This document shows positions 18,878 through 27,305 of a DNA stretch of 64,000 nucleotides, one piece after another. The stretch is taken from contig NZ_CP121194.1 of NCBI RefSeq assembly GCF_039993895.1, positions 1,922,001-1,986,000 on the forward strand, in the 5' to 3' direction. The stretch comes from Edaphobacter paludis (GTDB lineage: Bacteria; Acidobacteriota; Terriglobia; Terriglobales; Acidobacteriaceae). The position numbers and the translations under genes were made by a program. Numbering within the stretch: position 1 is the stretch's first letter; every line of letters starts with the position of its first letter. Below the pieces are notes generated by a model. It was not told the DNA's origin, did not search any database, and saw only the letters and a program-made list of their open reading frames with translations.

Positions 18878-20173
18878 GTGTCATCAGCTTCCTCGAATCC
18901 GGCGGACCAGGCGATCGCGCATGCGAAGCGTCGCCTGGTGCCGTTCCTGCTCCTGATGTATGTGGTGTCGTTCCTCGATCGGGCCAACGTTGGATTTGCG
19001 AAGCAGGCGCTTCAGCAGTCCCTCGGCCTATCTGCTGCCGCGTACGCTCTGGGGGCCGGCCTGTTTTTCGTCACGTATGCGCTGTTTGAGATTCCCAGTA
19101 ACCTCATCATGCAAAGGGTAGGTGCGCGCGTCTGGATGTGCCGCATCATGGTGAGTTGGGGTCTGGTCTCGATGGCCACCATGTTCGTTACCGGCCCGAT
19201 CTCTTATTACGCGCTGCGCCTGATGCTTGGAGCTGCCGAGGCGGGTTTTTTTCCGGGTGTTCTTCTTTATCTCACCTATTGGTTCCCGAACCGTACCAAA
19301 GGTCAGGTTCTTGGCCTGTTTTACTTCGGTGCTCCTCTTGCCCTTGTCCTTGGCGGCCCGGTATCGGGAGCGCTGCTCCAGATACCCTCTACTAGCGGAC
19401 TGCAGGGCTGGCAGTGGATGTTTCTTATTGAAGGACTGATGGCCGTGATCGTCGGAATCTGGGCATTCGCGTATTTACAAGATAAGCCTCAGGATGTTGC
19501 GTGGCTCACAGAGATACAGAAGGCAGCTCTGCTCAAAGAGCTTTCCGAAGAGGAGCAACTGAGACGTGCATACGGGGCCACGGGTCTTAGATCGTTGCTG
19601 AAAAGTGGTCCGTTGCTCTACTGCACGCTTATTTATCTTCTTATTCAGATGAGTGTGTATGGTGTGGTCTTTTACCTGCCGACGCTGGTGGGGGCGATGC
19701 TGGGCCGGACGATGGGCTTTAAGGTGGGCCTTGTATCAGCTATCCCGTGGGTTTGTGCGGTTGCGGCCACTTATTGGATACCACGTACGGCAGACCGTCA
19801 TCGGAATCATCGGCTGCTCGCTGGCCTGACACTCTTTGGTGCCGGGATAGCAAGCGCGCTGTTCGGGTCGGGAAGCTCGCTCGTAGCCATGCTCGCTTTA
19901 TGCTTCGCTGCGTCAGGGTTCATCGCTGTCCAGCCACTGTTCTGGACGCTTCCCATGGGTTATCTGGCTGACAATGCAGCTGCGGGTGGACTTGCTCTGA
20001 TCAATGCAGCAGGGGCCGTGGGGGGATTCCTAGCGCCCAATGCGAAGGTTTGGGCGGATACTCAGTTTAGCTTCCCTCGGGCTGGACTGTATCTACTTGC
20101 AGGCTTTTCTTTACTAGCTGCAATACTTATCCTGGGCGTGAGAAAGATCGAACTATCGCGCGTGAGAGGTTGA
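18878..20173 (+). CDS. MFS transporter, anion:cation symporter (ACS) type
   Basis: A 431-residue protein with about twelve hydrophobic segments and the ACS/phthalate-permease signatures: RRLVPFLLLMYVVSFLDRAN in the first helix, then NVGFAK, FFVTYALFEIPSNL in helix 2, and EAGFFPGVLLYLTYWFP in helix 4. Family members import hexuronates, sugar acids and other organic anions. Start is GTG, 1 base after the GH106 stop. Coupling suggests it imports a rhamnosidase product or an acid derived from it. Confidence 0.88.
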   Translation: MSSASSNPADQAIAHAKRRLVPFLLLMYVVSFLDRANVGFAKQALQQSLGLSAAAYALGAGLFFVTYALFEIPSNLIMQRVGARVWMCRIMVSWGLVSMATMFVTGPISYYALRLMLGAAEAGFFPGVLLYLTYWFPNRTKGQVLGLFYFGAPLALVLGGPVSGALLQIPSTSGLQGWQWMFLIEGLMAVIVGIWAFAYLQDKPQDVAWLTEIQKAALLKELSEEEQLRRAYGATGLRSLLKSGPLLYCTLIYLLIQMSVYGVVFYLPTLVGAMLGRTMGFKVGLVSAIPWVCAVAATYWIPRTADRHRNHRLLAGLTLFGAGIASALFGSGSSLVAMLALCFAASGFIAVQPLFWTLPMGYLADNAAAGGLALINAAGAVGGFLAPNAKVWADTQFSFPRAGLYLLAGFSLLAAILILGVRKIELSRVRG

Positions 20174-20430
20174 TCGCGCACGTGATCCTCGCGGAACAGT
20201 GCCACGCAGTGGGCGACGTGCACTCACGATCATCTGGCCGCGATAAACGCGTCTGACATTCAAAGAATCCCAACCTCCTGATGATTGTCCTTTGGGCATC
20301 TTAGGGAGAAGAGTTGGGCAGCGCGCGGCGGAAATTGGAGAAATGATTCGATTTCTTGACCCTCGACGCGTCGACGAGCGGATGAGGCCACTGTGCATCG
20401 GATTTTCAGGCTGGTACCAGTACTCTTTCT

Positions 20431-22110
20431 GTGAAACGCCAGCATCTAACCGACGATGTGTCGATGTGGGTGCGAATATTCCGGCTCGTTTTCAGGGGGA
20501 AAGTCTCAGTGACTTGGCAACGCAAACATCAAAGATCAAGCCAAGATATCGAGAATCAGGGTAAGCCAGGTCCGCTACGCGAGGTTGTCGCTTCGTCTAG
20601 TCGGCAACGGTTTACAGATTTTACAAATCCTAGACTGTTACTTGCTTTAGCACTTTTAGATGTTGTGACATGCTCCGTACTTGGGGAGTTTAGACCATTC
20701 CAGAGGGGTCTTCTTGGGCTTGTTGGTGCGGGAGTGCCATTTTTGGCCGCGCTAGGATGCTTGCAGCGTGGTTTTAACGGCCCCATTGAGACAAGAAGAA
20801 GCTGGAACCTGATAGCCGCGGGTCTCGTTCTTTGGGCTGTTGGGCAGGCTGGGCTTTCATATTTGAGCGGTGCCTTCGATTTACGGCAGATGCTTGCTCC
20901 AACGTGGAACTTCTTTTTCTTTGCTTACGGAATTCCAATCATATTGGCGTTGTCTTCTGCCAATGAGAATGTGGGGCTTCGATCGTTTCTGTGGCCGGAT
21001 GGGGCGATTGCAGCAATCGTCGTCGTATTGGCCAATTTGCAGCTCTTTTCAAGTGCTCCCGGCTGGAGTCGCTTAGTGCCGCTTTCTGTAACCGACCTTG
21101 GAAATATCTACAACATACAGAACGTCCTGCTCGCCTGTGCATGTACGTTGCGTTTGCTTTTATCTTCGCGGGGAGAGAAGAGGACGATCTATTCCATCCT
21201 TTCAGGATTTCTGTGGATCAATGCTCTGGTTTGGGCGATCTTGAGCTCCTTTAAGGAGATGCCCGTGCCGATCCGAAATGCCCTATGGGAACTGCCGTTT
21301 CTTTTGCTCCTGACTGCGCTTGCGTTCTGGCCGCAATCTCACGGCTCTAAGGTAGCTAAAGGAACTGGGATCTTGACAGTAGGGTTTTTGGTGGACAATT
21401 TAAGCCCGGTTTTGTTAACGATAGGCGTGATCATCCTGGCCTCCGAAATCAAGAGAGAACACATTGTCTTCAAAGTCCTCTCGATGACCATCGCTGTTGT
21501 GCTTTTTGGTATTCGAACGGCCATACGCCAAAGCGACTACTTTCGTGGGCACTTGCAAATCGTTGAGAGCCAACAGGCATTGGAAGAAGCGAATGTTCAA
21601 CTGACCCGAGATGCGGTACGAGATGGTCTGACGGGTGCATACAATCGACGGTACTTTGATCAGACGCTTACCGAAGAATGGAAGAGAGCGAGCCGCGCAC
21701 AGCAGCCTCTCTCACTGATTATGGTCGATGTCGATCACTTCAAATCGCTTAACGACCACTATGGACATCCAACGGGGGATGCCGTTCTGCGTGCGATCGT
21801 TCGGACTCTGACGACCGTGTTAAGGCGCCCAAATGATCTACTCGCACGCTACGGAGGCGAGGAATTCGCTGTGATTCTGCCTGGAACTGATTTGAAGGGA
21901 GCCATGCTAGTCGCCGAACACATGAGGGCTTCAATCGAGGCAAGAGAGATCCCAAATGATCGATCAGGTTCGGGTCGAGTAGTAACTTTGAGTGTAGGCG
22001 TGGCGAGCGACCAGCCTGCGATTGGGGGCACCCAGCAGGAACTGCTGGATAGGGTCGATTCAGCTCTCTATCGCGCTAAATCGCAAGGAAGAAATCGAAT
22101 TTGCTCTTAG
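20431..22110 (+). CDS. Membrane-bound diguanylate cyclase (GGDEF)
   Basis: A 559-residue protein. Residues about 60-380 form a series of hydrophobic helices (around eight spans). A short coiled linker (ESQQALEEANVQLTRDAVRD) leads into a C-terminal GGDEF domain with DGLTGAYNRRYFD, DVDHFKSLND and the active-site RYGGEEF. An RxxD inhibitory site is not obvious. It makes cyclic di-GMP at the inner membrane; nearby pilus and surface genes are plausible targets. Start is uncertain: GTG at 20431 or ATG at 20464. The DNA is more AT-rich than its neighbours. The 257 bases upstream hold no recognised riboswitch. Confidence 0.88.
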   Translation: MKRQHLTDDVSMWVRIFRLVFRGKVSVTWQRKHQRSSQDIENQGKPGPLREVVASSSRQRFTDFTNPRLLLALALLDVVTCSVLGEFRPFQRGLLGLVGAGVPFLAALGCLQRGFNGPIETRRSWNLIAAGLVLWAVGQAGLSYLSGAFDLRQMLAPTWNFFFFAYGIPIILALSSANENVGLRSFLWPDGAIAAIVVVLANLQLFSSAPGWSRLVPLSVTDLGNIYNIQNVLLACACTLRLLLSSRGEKRTIYSILSGFLWINALVWAILSSFKEMPVPIRNALWELPFLLLLTALAFWPQSHGSKVAKGTGILTVGFLVDNLSPVLLTIGVIILASEIKREHIVFKVLSMTIAVVLFGIRTAIRQSDYFRGHLQIVESQQALEEANVQLTRDAVRDGLTGAYNRRYFDQTLTEEWKRASRAQQPLSLIMVDVDHFKSLNDHYGHPTGDAVLRAIVRTLTTVLRRPNDLLARYGGEEFAVILPGTDLKGAMLVAEHMRASIEAREIPNDRSGSGRVVTLSVGVASDQPAIGGTQQELLDRVDSALYRAKSQGRNRICS

Positions 22111-22215
22111 CATCTAGTGGGAGATGCTGAAATAGTAGAGGATGGAGACGGTGGGTACTGAACACAACTGCCGCGCAGACGTTCCTTGCGTCGGGCCATC
22201 ACACGAATTCAACTT

Positions 22216-23376
22216 CTAATGCTTGAGCGCGAAATCGACCTTAACAATAGTCGCAATTTCTGTTGCCTTGCCATGGATGACGTAAGGCTTATAGACCCAA
22301 GTGCGGACAGCGCTGGTCGCTGCTTTTCGAAGGAGATACGGCCCTTTGATTACGTGCACAGATTCCACGGTTCCATAGGGGGAGATGATCGTCTGAAGGA
22401 AAACAGGTCCTTGAACATGGGTCAGGCTTGCCAGCTTCGGGTAGGAAGGTAGGCTGCACTCCAACAGATTTCCCGTCATTATGCCGGATGATATGCCGAT
22501 GCTGTGTGTCTTTTCCTTCGATGAGTCCGAATCTGGCGGCGTGGATGTCGTTGCAAAGCTTATATTTCGTCTCAGAGGAGAGAGACGAGCGCTGTTCGAC
22601 TTGGCGGATCCATCGAATTTACCGAAATGATCGGAGTGGGCTGTAGGATTTTGCTCTAGGCTTCTTACGCGGGAGAAGCCCTTTTGGGGATCGAAATTTT
22701 TCTCGCTTGTGTTTGAGAGTGGGAGAGATATGGCCGCTTGGCTCGGGGGAGGGAAGCTGGTGGATGCAATTTTCCCATCGATGGAGCTACTCTTCTCTGA
22801 AGATATTGCTCTCTCGGAGTGTGTACGACGGGCAGTGAGGCTCCGCAGAGATGAGATTGCCAGAAGTGAGAGAATCCCGAAACCAGCCACATAGAGATAT
22901 TGCCTGGGCTGTGGGAAAAGCTTCACAGCTGCAACGGGAAATATCAATTTCTTACCGTCGCCGTTTTTCGGTCCATTTCGATCAGAGGATTGTGGAGCGT
23001 AGGCTGGATCCAGGACTTCGGGAACGCGTGAGAGTGCAGGATCATTCTTATGAGCAAGAAGAATGGCGTCGAACTCCGTAACGAGGTCTCCTATTTGACT
23101 ATCCGCAGTAGAGACTTCGGTTCCTGCCACCGAGATCACAAGGAGCGTAAGCAATTCGCATTGAGAGAGATTGCCCTTCTCTTTCATTTGTACGAACGCC
23201 GTGTGCTGCCAGAAATCAGCAGCAAAATTCGTATTCTCTTTTAATTCTCGAATAAATGCAGAGAGATTTTGAGGTGTTCCATAGGAGATGGAATGCCGAT
23301 CGAAGAGGAATCTATACTCTCGGACATCCGGATCCGACTGGCAGGCAATTTCTTGAAGATTTGGACACAATTCCAT
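22216..23376 (-). CDS. TonB-like protein with unusual N-terminal cytoplasmic domain
   Basis: A 386-residue protein. The C-terminal 85 residues match the TonB C-terminal domain (VQGPVFLQTIISPYGTVESV, then GPYLLRKAATSAVRTWVYKP and a final beta strand). One membrane span lies near residues 160-178 (YLYVAGFGILSLLAI). A Ser-rich periplasmic linker covers residues about 180-300. The first 155 residues are soluble and, by topology, cytoplasmic; I do not recognise them. Ordinary TonB has only a few residues before its span, so this layout suggests a signalling or regulated variant. No ExbB/ExbD gene is nearby. No clear ribosome site precedes the ATG. Confidence 0.7.
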   Translation of the reverse strand: MELCPNLQEIACQSDPDVREYRFLFDRHSISYGTPQNLSAFIRELKENTNFAADFWQHTAFVQMKEKGNLSQCELLTLLVISVAGTEVSTADSQIGDLVTEFDAILLAHKNDPALSRVPEVLDPAYAPQSSDRNGPKNGDGKKLIFPVAAVKLFPQPRQYLYVAGFGILSLLAISSLRSLTARRTHSERAISSEKSSSIDGKIASTSFPPPSQAAISLPLSNTSEKNFDPQKGFSRVRSLEQNPTAHSDHFGKFDGSAKSNSARLSPLRRNISFATTSTPPDSDSSKEKTHSIGISSGIMTGNLLECSLPSYPKLASLTHVQGPVFLQTIISPYGTVESVHVIKGPYLLRKAATSAVRTWVYKPYVIHGKATEIATIVKVDFALKH

Positions 23377-23519
23377 TCATAAGCTTGGATGCGCGTTTCA
23401 TCTCGCAGGTAGTATGGATCTTGAAAGATATGGACTTCGGAGCACCGCTGAATCCTCACCCGCCCCGACCTAAGTCATTCATTCGAAAAGGGACGTTCGG
23501 GAGGCAACGGGAGGCAATA

Positions 23520-23596
23520 AGCGCTAGAGGAACTCATTGGAAAACGGCCGGCCAAGGGTTAACATGGCCGGCCGTTTTCTGAGTTGCTCTAGCGCT
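23520..23596. terminator. Very long GC-rich hairpin, probable terminator
   Basis: The core AAAACGGCCGGCC pairs perfectly with GGCCGGCCGTTTT over 13 bases around a 12-base loop (23541-23578). It is flanked by a second pair, AGCGCTAGAGGAACTCA and TGAGTTGCTCTAGCGCT, complementary at 16 of 17 positions. The T run following the core on each strand suits a bidirectional terminator for the OmpA-like gene to its right. Confidence 0.8.
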
Positions 23597-23620
23597 GCTC
23601 ATTGCATTGAACAGGCAGAG

Positions 23621-25309
23621 CTAGTTCACTGTGTGGCCACGATGTTTAGCTTTCTTCGAAACCTCTACCAGCGAGGTGTCAGCCGCCGAGGTATCCGACA
23701 CGTCATTTGCAAAGTTCGCACCCGAAGGAACGAGGTAGTTCTGCACGGTTGGGGTTCCTGAATTACCAGTACGAACCTCGATGCGGGCAGAATCGACGCC
23801 CTTCTCGTCCACAAGGTAAGCTCTGGTATTGATGGCCCGCTCCACAGCCAGGGTAGAGCCGTGTCTCTCTGCGGGACCACTGTTCCCGACAACCACGTAC
23901 TTAGCATCGGAAGAACGCTGCAAGTTCAACGCAACATCGTCCAAACATGCCTTTCCTTCATTATCGACACGGCTGGGGCGACGTTTGTCTCTGCCGAAAT
24001 CTATCGTGCAGAGCGCTTGAGTCTTCGCCACTGGCGCTGGTGTGGGTGCATTGATCGTCACGGTGGTAGTCGCCGAAGCGGTCTGTCCCGTGTCATCGAC
24101 TACGTTGCATGTCACCGTTACTGCGCCTGGTGCAATGTCCGCCGTGTTCAGAGTAGCGCTATTGGTGGAACCGCTGATCTGGCCTGAAGCCGAGCTGTAG
24201 CTGTACGACAGAGGACGGTTCTGGGGGCTGGACGCTTGCGTGGTAATGGTAGAAGAATCGCCCGGATTCACGGTCGATGGGTTGGCTGAACAGGCAACGG
24301 TTGGTGGTCCGAAAGGCTTCACCGTGAAACCGGCGCTGCAATCGGCGGACTGACCAGCTTTTGCACCTTCCGTCACATGGCCGGTAACCGTGTAGCTGCC
24401 TGGGGCCAGACCGGTGGTATCAATATTCGATACGGAAGACGTGCCGCTGGCTTTGCCGCCCGTCGTGGTCCATCCGTAGGTCGCCGTCCGCTTCGGGTTG
24501 AGATTTATGGCACTTCCCGTTACCGTCACCGGATCTCCCGGAAACACCTCGGCGGGGCTAACTGAGCAGCTGTAGCCTACTGGTTCGGGCCGAGCCATAC
24601 CTCCGAACATGAATACTGCACCGCTCTGGAGTCTCACGCCGCGAAGTTCGGTGGTGGGAACAGTCGCAGATGGTCCAAATTGATGGTTGGAAAATACATA
24701 ATCGCCTTGTATAGGACGCCACGCGAAGTGCCTGGTCAAAGGAACGTCGATTCCACCTCCACCGATAAACCCGATGCTGTCGCTGCTGCCGATCCCACTA
24801 TATTCGGAATGCAGTCTCTGCCAGCCGACCAAGCCTTCGATAAAAGGGGCAAAGTGTGCCTTGCGATACGTCAACTTAGGTCCAATGGACGCGGTGTAAA
24901 GGTTGGAGTCATCCAGTGTGCCAATGTATCCTGCAGCCAGATTTGGTCCGCCCTCTCCATCGCCCCAATCTCCGCTGAAATCACCCGTCACACCTAGCCA
25001 GCGAGTGAAATTGTAGGTAATGCTGGCACCAACACCTCGAGGATTCGATTCCTGGCGAAGGCTCACAGGAAGCGTTGCTCCGGGATTAAGGTAATGCAGA
25101 TTCGCACCAGGATAAAGGAAGGAATATCCGCCAAAGAGCTCCCATCGCGGATAAGGATGGTCCTGATTTGTAATCGGATGAGGAGCTGGAGCACTGATAG
25201 AAGCCTGGTCCTGCGCCTGGGCTAGCGTTCCGGTACTACATAGGACCGCAAATGCTGCGATCAGTATTGCTGTAACAGGCCCACGAGGGCTCTGAGAATA
25301 AAATGACAT
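23621..25309 (-). CDS. Outer-membrane beta-barrel / Ig-like / OmpA-like fusion protein
   Basis: A 562-residue exported protein (signal ends near TLAQAQD). Residues about 50-240 are a barrel beginning RWELFGGYSFLYPG. Two Ig/PKD-like repeats follow (SVSPAEVFPGDPVTVTGSA and CSANPSTVNPGDSSTITTQA). The C-terminal part (about 425-540) resembles an OmpA peptidoglycan-binding fold, with YVVVGNSG, ERAINTRAYLVDEKGVDSAR and EVRTGNSG. It would tie the outer membrane to the wall. The architecture is common in Acidobacteriota. It is transcribed after the ice-binding-like gene. Confidence 0.78.
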   Translation of the reverse strand: MSFYSQSPRGPVTAILIAAFAVLCSTGTLAQAQDQASISAPAPHPITNQDHPYPRWELFGGYSFLYPGANLHYLNPGATLPVSLRQESNPRGVGASITYNFTRWLGVTGDFSGDWGDGEGGPNLAAGYIGTLDDSNLYTASIGPKLTYRKAHFAPFIEGLVGWQRLHSEYSGIGSSDSIGFIGGGGIDVPLTRHFAWRPIQGDYVFSNHQFGPSATVPTTELRGVRLQSGAVFMFGGMARPEPVGYSCSVSPAEVFPGDPVTVTGSAINLNPKRTATYGWTTTGGKASGTSSVSNIDTTGLAPGSYTVTGHVTEGAKAGQSADCSAGFTVKPFGPPTVACSANPSTVNPGDSSTITTQASSPQNRPLSYSYSSASGQISGSTNSATLNTADIAPGAVTVTCNVVDDTGQTASATTTVTINAPTPAPVAKTQALCTIDFGRDKRRPSRVDNEGKACLDDVALNLQRSSDAKYVVVGNSGPAERHGSTLAVERAINTRAYLVDEKGVDSARIEVRTGNSGTPTVQNYLVPSGANFANDVSDTSAADTSLVEVSKKAKHRGHTVN

Positions 25310-25359
25310 AGGACAGTTCCTCCGAACTTTGAGACTTGAGAGCGAATTGGAGCGCAGCC

Positions 25360-25394
25360 CCGGTAGATGACAGCTTTAGGCTGTCGTCTACCGG
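25360..25394. terminator. Hairpin downstream of the ice-binding-like gene
   Basis: CCGGTAGATGACAGC and GCTGTCGTCTACCGG pair at 14 of 15 positions around a TTTAG loop, 10 bases after the stop codon on the minus strand. No T run follows, so it may attenuate or stabilise the message rather than end it fully. Confidence 0.55.
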
Positions 25395-25404
25395 TTGCTC
25401 ATAG

Positions 25405-27114
25405 TTAGGGGGCAGTAACTGCGTTGCTGTCCAGGGTGACCGCGCCATTGCTGGCCAATGCTCTGCCGTGCAGACTCGCACCGGTATCCAATGTGATCGA
25501 TTGGAGAGACAGGATCGTCCCACTAAAGGCGGAGTTTGTGCCAAGCGTCGCCGAGCTGCCGACCTGCCAGAAGACGTTCTTTGCCTGCGCCTTTCCCGCG
25601 AGAATGACTTGCGTGGAACCTAGCGTCGTTAGCGTAGAGCCGACCTGGAAGATGAAGACAGCATCCTGATTGCCTTGAGCGTCTAGAGTCACATTGCCTG
25701 ACGATAGTTGGACAGTGCTGGACGTCTTGTACACTCCCGGTGTGAAGGTCAGGCCGGTCATGTCTCCCGGCAGAACTGCCGCTCCCTGGACTCCGGCCGC
25801 GTAGTTATAAGCGGCTGTCAAATCCAGTTGCGCCTGTGCTGCAGTCGGATCCGTCAGGAACATGGCTGCCGGTGGGGTAAGCGTTCCTGGAGGAAATCCC
25901 GTGACCGCCGATCCCGGGCTAAGTCCGAGGTTTCCGCCTGTGAGACTGGTTGGGCCCGTATTCGTCACAGTCGATCCCGCGAGCACCAGAAAATTAGCCG
26001 CTGAGTTCAGAGGAACGGCCTGTTGGCACGCCACACTTGAGGTTGTGAAGGTCCAAACCTCGTCGTTTGCGAGCCCATTGCCGGAGAGATCCTTGGCTCC
26101 CGTCGTGATTGTGGCGGTGTACGAGGTATTCAGCGAGAGCGGCGCGCTCGGGGTATAGGTTGCCGTCAGGCTGGGCAGATCGTAGCTCACGGTTCCTGCG
26201 GCGCCCGCTCCAGCAAGAGTGAAAGTGCTGCTATTGATCGTGGTTGGGTTCATTGCTTCGCTGAAAGTGCCCGTGACCAGCGTGTTCGGACAAGCTCCAT
26301 TGGCAGGAGTAACCGTAACCACTGTTGGCACAACCGGCACAGTGCAAGCGGATGTCGTGAAATTCCAGACATAGTCGCTCGCTAAGGCGTCGCCCGCCGC
26401 ATCTTGGGCTCCCGTTGTGATGGTGGCCGTATACTGCGCGCCGACAACCAGGGGAGTGGAGGAAGATGGGGTGAACGTCGCGATATTGCCTGAAGAATTA
26501 TAAGTAACCGTGCCTGTCACAGAAGAGTTGTTCGGCCCCATTACTGTAAAGGTAGAAGCATTGATGGTAGAAGACTTCATCTGTTCGTTGAAGGCTGCGG
26601 TAACAACCGTGCTTATACATGCAGTCTGGCTGCCATTGATCGGTCCCACTGTTACGACTGTGGGCAAAACGGGCGGTGGAATCACGATGCATATGCCCGA
26701 AGTGAAGCTCCACACATAATTGCTGGCGACTGCGTTTCCGTACAGATCTTTGGCGCCTGTGGTGATTGTCGCCGTATATTTCGTATTTTCGGCAAGAGGC
26801 GCGGATAAAGTAAAAGTCGCCGTTTTATTTGTGGAATTGTAGGAAACCTGTCCCGATACTGCTGTTCCATTCGGTCCGGCCAACGTGAAGGTGGTGCCGT
26901 TGATCGTGGAAGGATCCATCGCTTCGCTGAAGGTGGCATTCACAACGCTGAGACCACAGGCAGCAGTGGTGCCATTCGAAGGGCTGACGGAAACTACGGT
27001 AGGTAAGTTGAGTCCGGGAGTACCGGGATTCTTGTCTAGGTCTTTACATCCGGTGGTAACAAAAATAAGTAGGAATGCTACTAACCAGATCTTGTAGCTA
27101 TTGTGTTTCTGCAT
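25405..27114 (-). CDS. Lipoprotein with three Ig-like domains and an ice-binding-like (DUF3494) domain
   Basis: A 569-residue protein. The signal peptide ends in lipobox VTTGC (Cys 23). Three Big_5-type Ig repeats of about 105 residues follow, each with ATFSEAMDPSTINGTTFTL-like and YTATITTGAKD motifs. Residues about 365-569 match the DUF3494 ice-binding-like fold: NSAANFLVLAGSTVTNTG, then TFTPGVYKTSS, DAVFIFQVGSTL, and NVFWQVGSSATLG. True ice binding is proven for some members only; in soil bacteria the fold may serve adhesion. It sits upstream of the OmpA-like gene and may be displayed on the surface. Confidence 0.83.
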   Translation of the reverse strand: MQKHNSYKIWLVAFLLIFVTTGCKDLDKNPGTPGLNLPTVVSVSPSNGTTAACGLSVVNATFSEAMDPSTINGTTFTLAGPNGTAVSGQVSYNSTNKTATFTLSAPLAENTKYTATITTGAKDLYGNAVASNYVWSFTSGICIVIPPPVLPTVVTVGPINGSQTACISTVVTAAFNEQMKSSTINASTFTVMGPNNSSVTGTVTYNSSGNIATFTPSSSTPLVVGAQYTATITTGAQDAAGDALASDYVWNFTTSACTVPVVPTVVTVTPANGACPNTLVTGTFSEAMNPTTINSSTFTLAGAGAAGTVSYDLPSLTATYTPSAPLSLNTSYTATITTGAKDLSGNGLANDEVWTFTTSSVACQQAVPLNSAANFLVLAGSTVTNTGPTSLTGGNLGLSPGSAVTGFPPGTLTPPAAMFLTDPTAAQAQLDLTAAYNYAAGVQGAAVLPGDMTGLTFTPGVYKTSSTVQLSSGNVTLDAQGNQDAVFIFQVGSTLTTLGSTQVILAGKAQAKNVFWQVGSSATLGTNSAFSGTILSLQSITLDTGASLHGRALASNGAVTLDSNAVTAP

Positions 27115-27272
27115 AACCGAAGCCTCTTGTTCTTAGGCCTTGGTTGAAGTTCCGAGATACGTTGTAATCCCCGAGGTCTGAGTCTAGCGTAGCAGTGTAC
27201 ACGTCGGCTATGTCTACGTCCTTCGGGGGATAGACCATGCTCGGTTTGGCTGCTATGCTTTAGTCCATCGCG

Positions 27273-27300
27273 AAGCAGCCTTCGCCAACGAAGGCTGCTT
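27273..27300. terminator. Hairpin downstream of the sensor kinase gene
   Basis: A perfect 12-base stem (AAGCAGCCTTCG with CGAAGGCTGCTT) around a CCAA loop, 5 bases after the kinase stop on the minus strand. The U tract is weak. Confidence 0.6.
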
Positions 27301-27305
27301 AAGTT

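Noticed and set aside
20174-20430. Possible cyclic di-GMP riboswitch upstream of the diguanylate cyclase
   Set aside because: No match to the conserved core of known c-di-GMP riboswitches; only a small TCGACGCGTCGA palindrome is visible.
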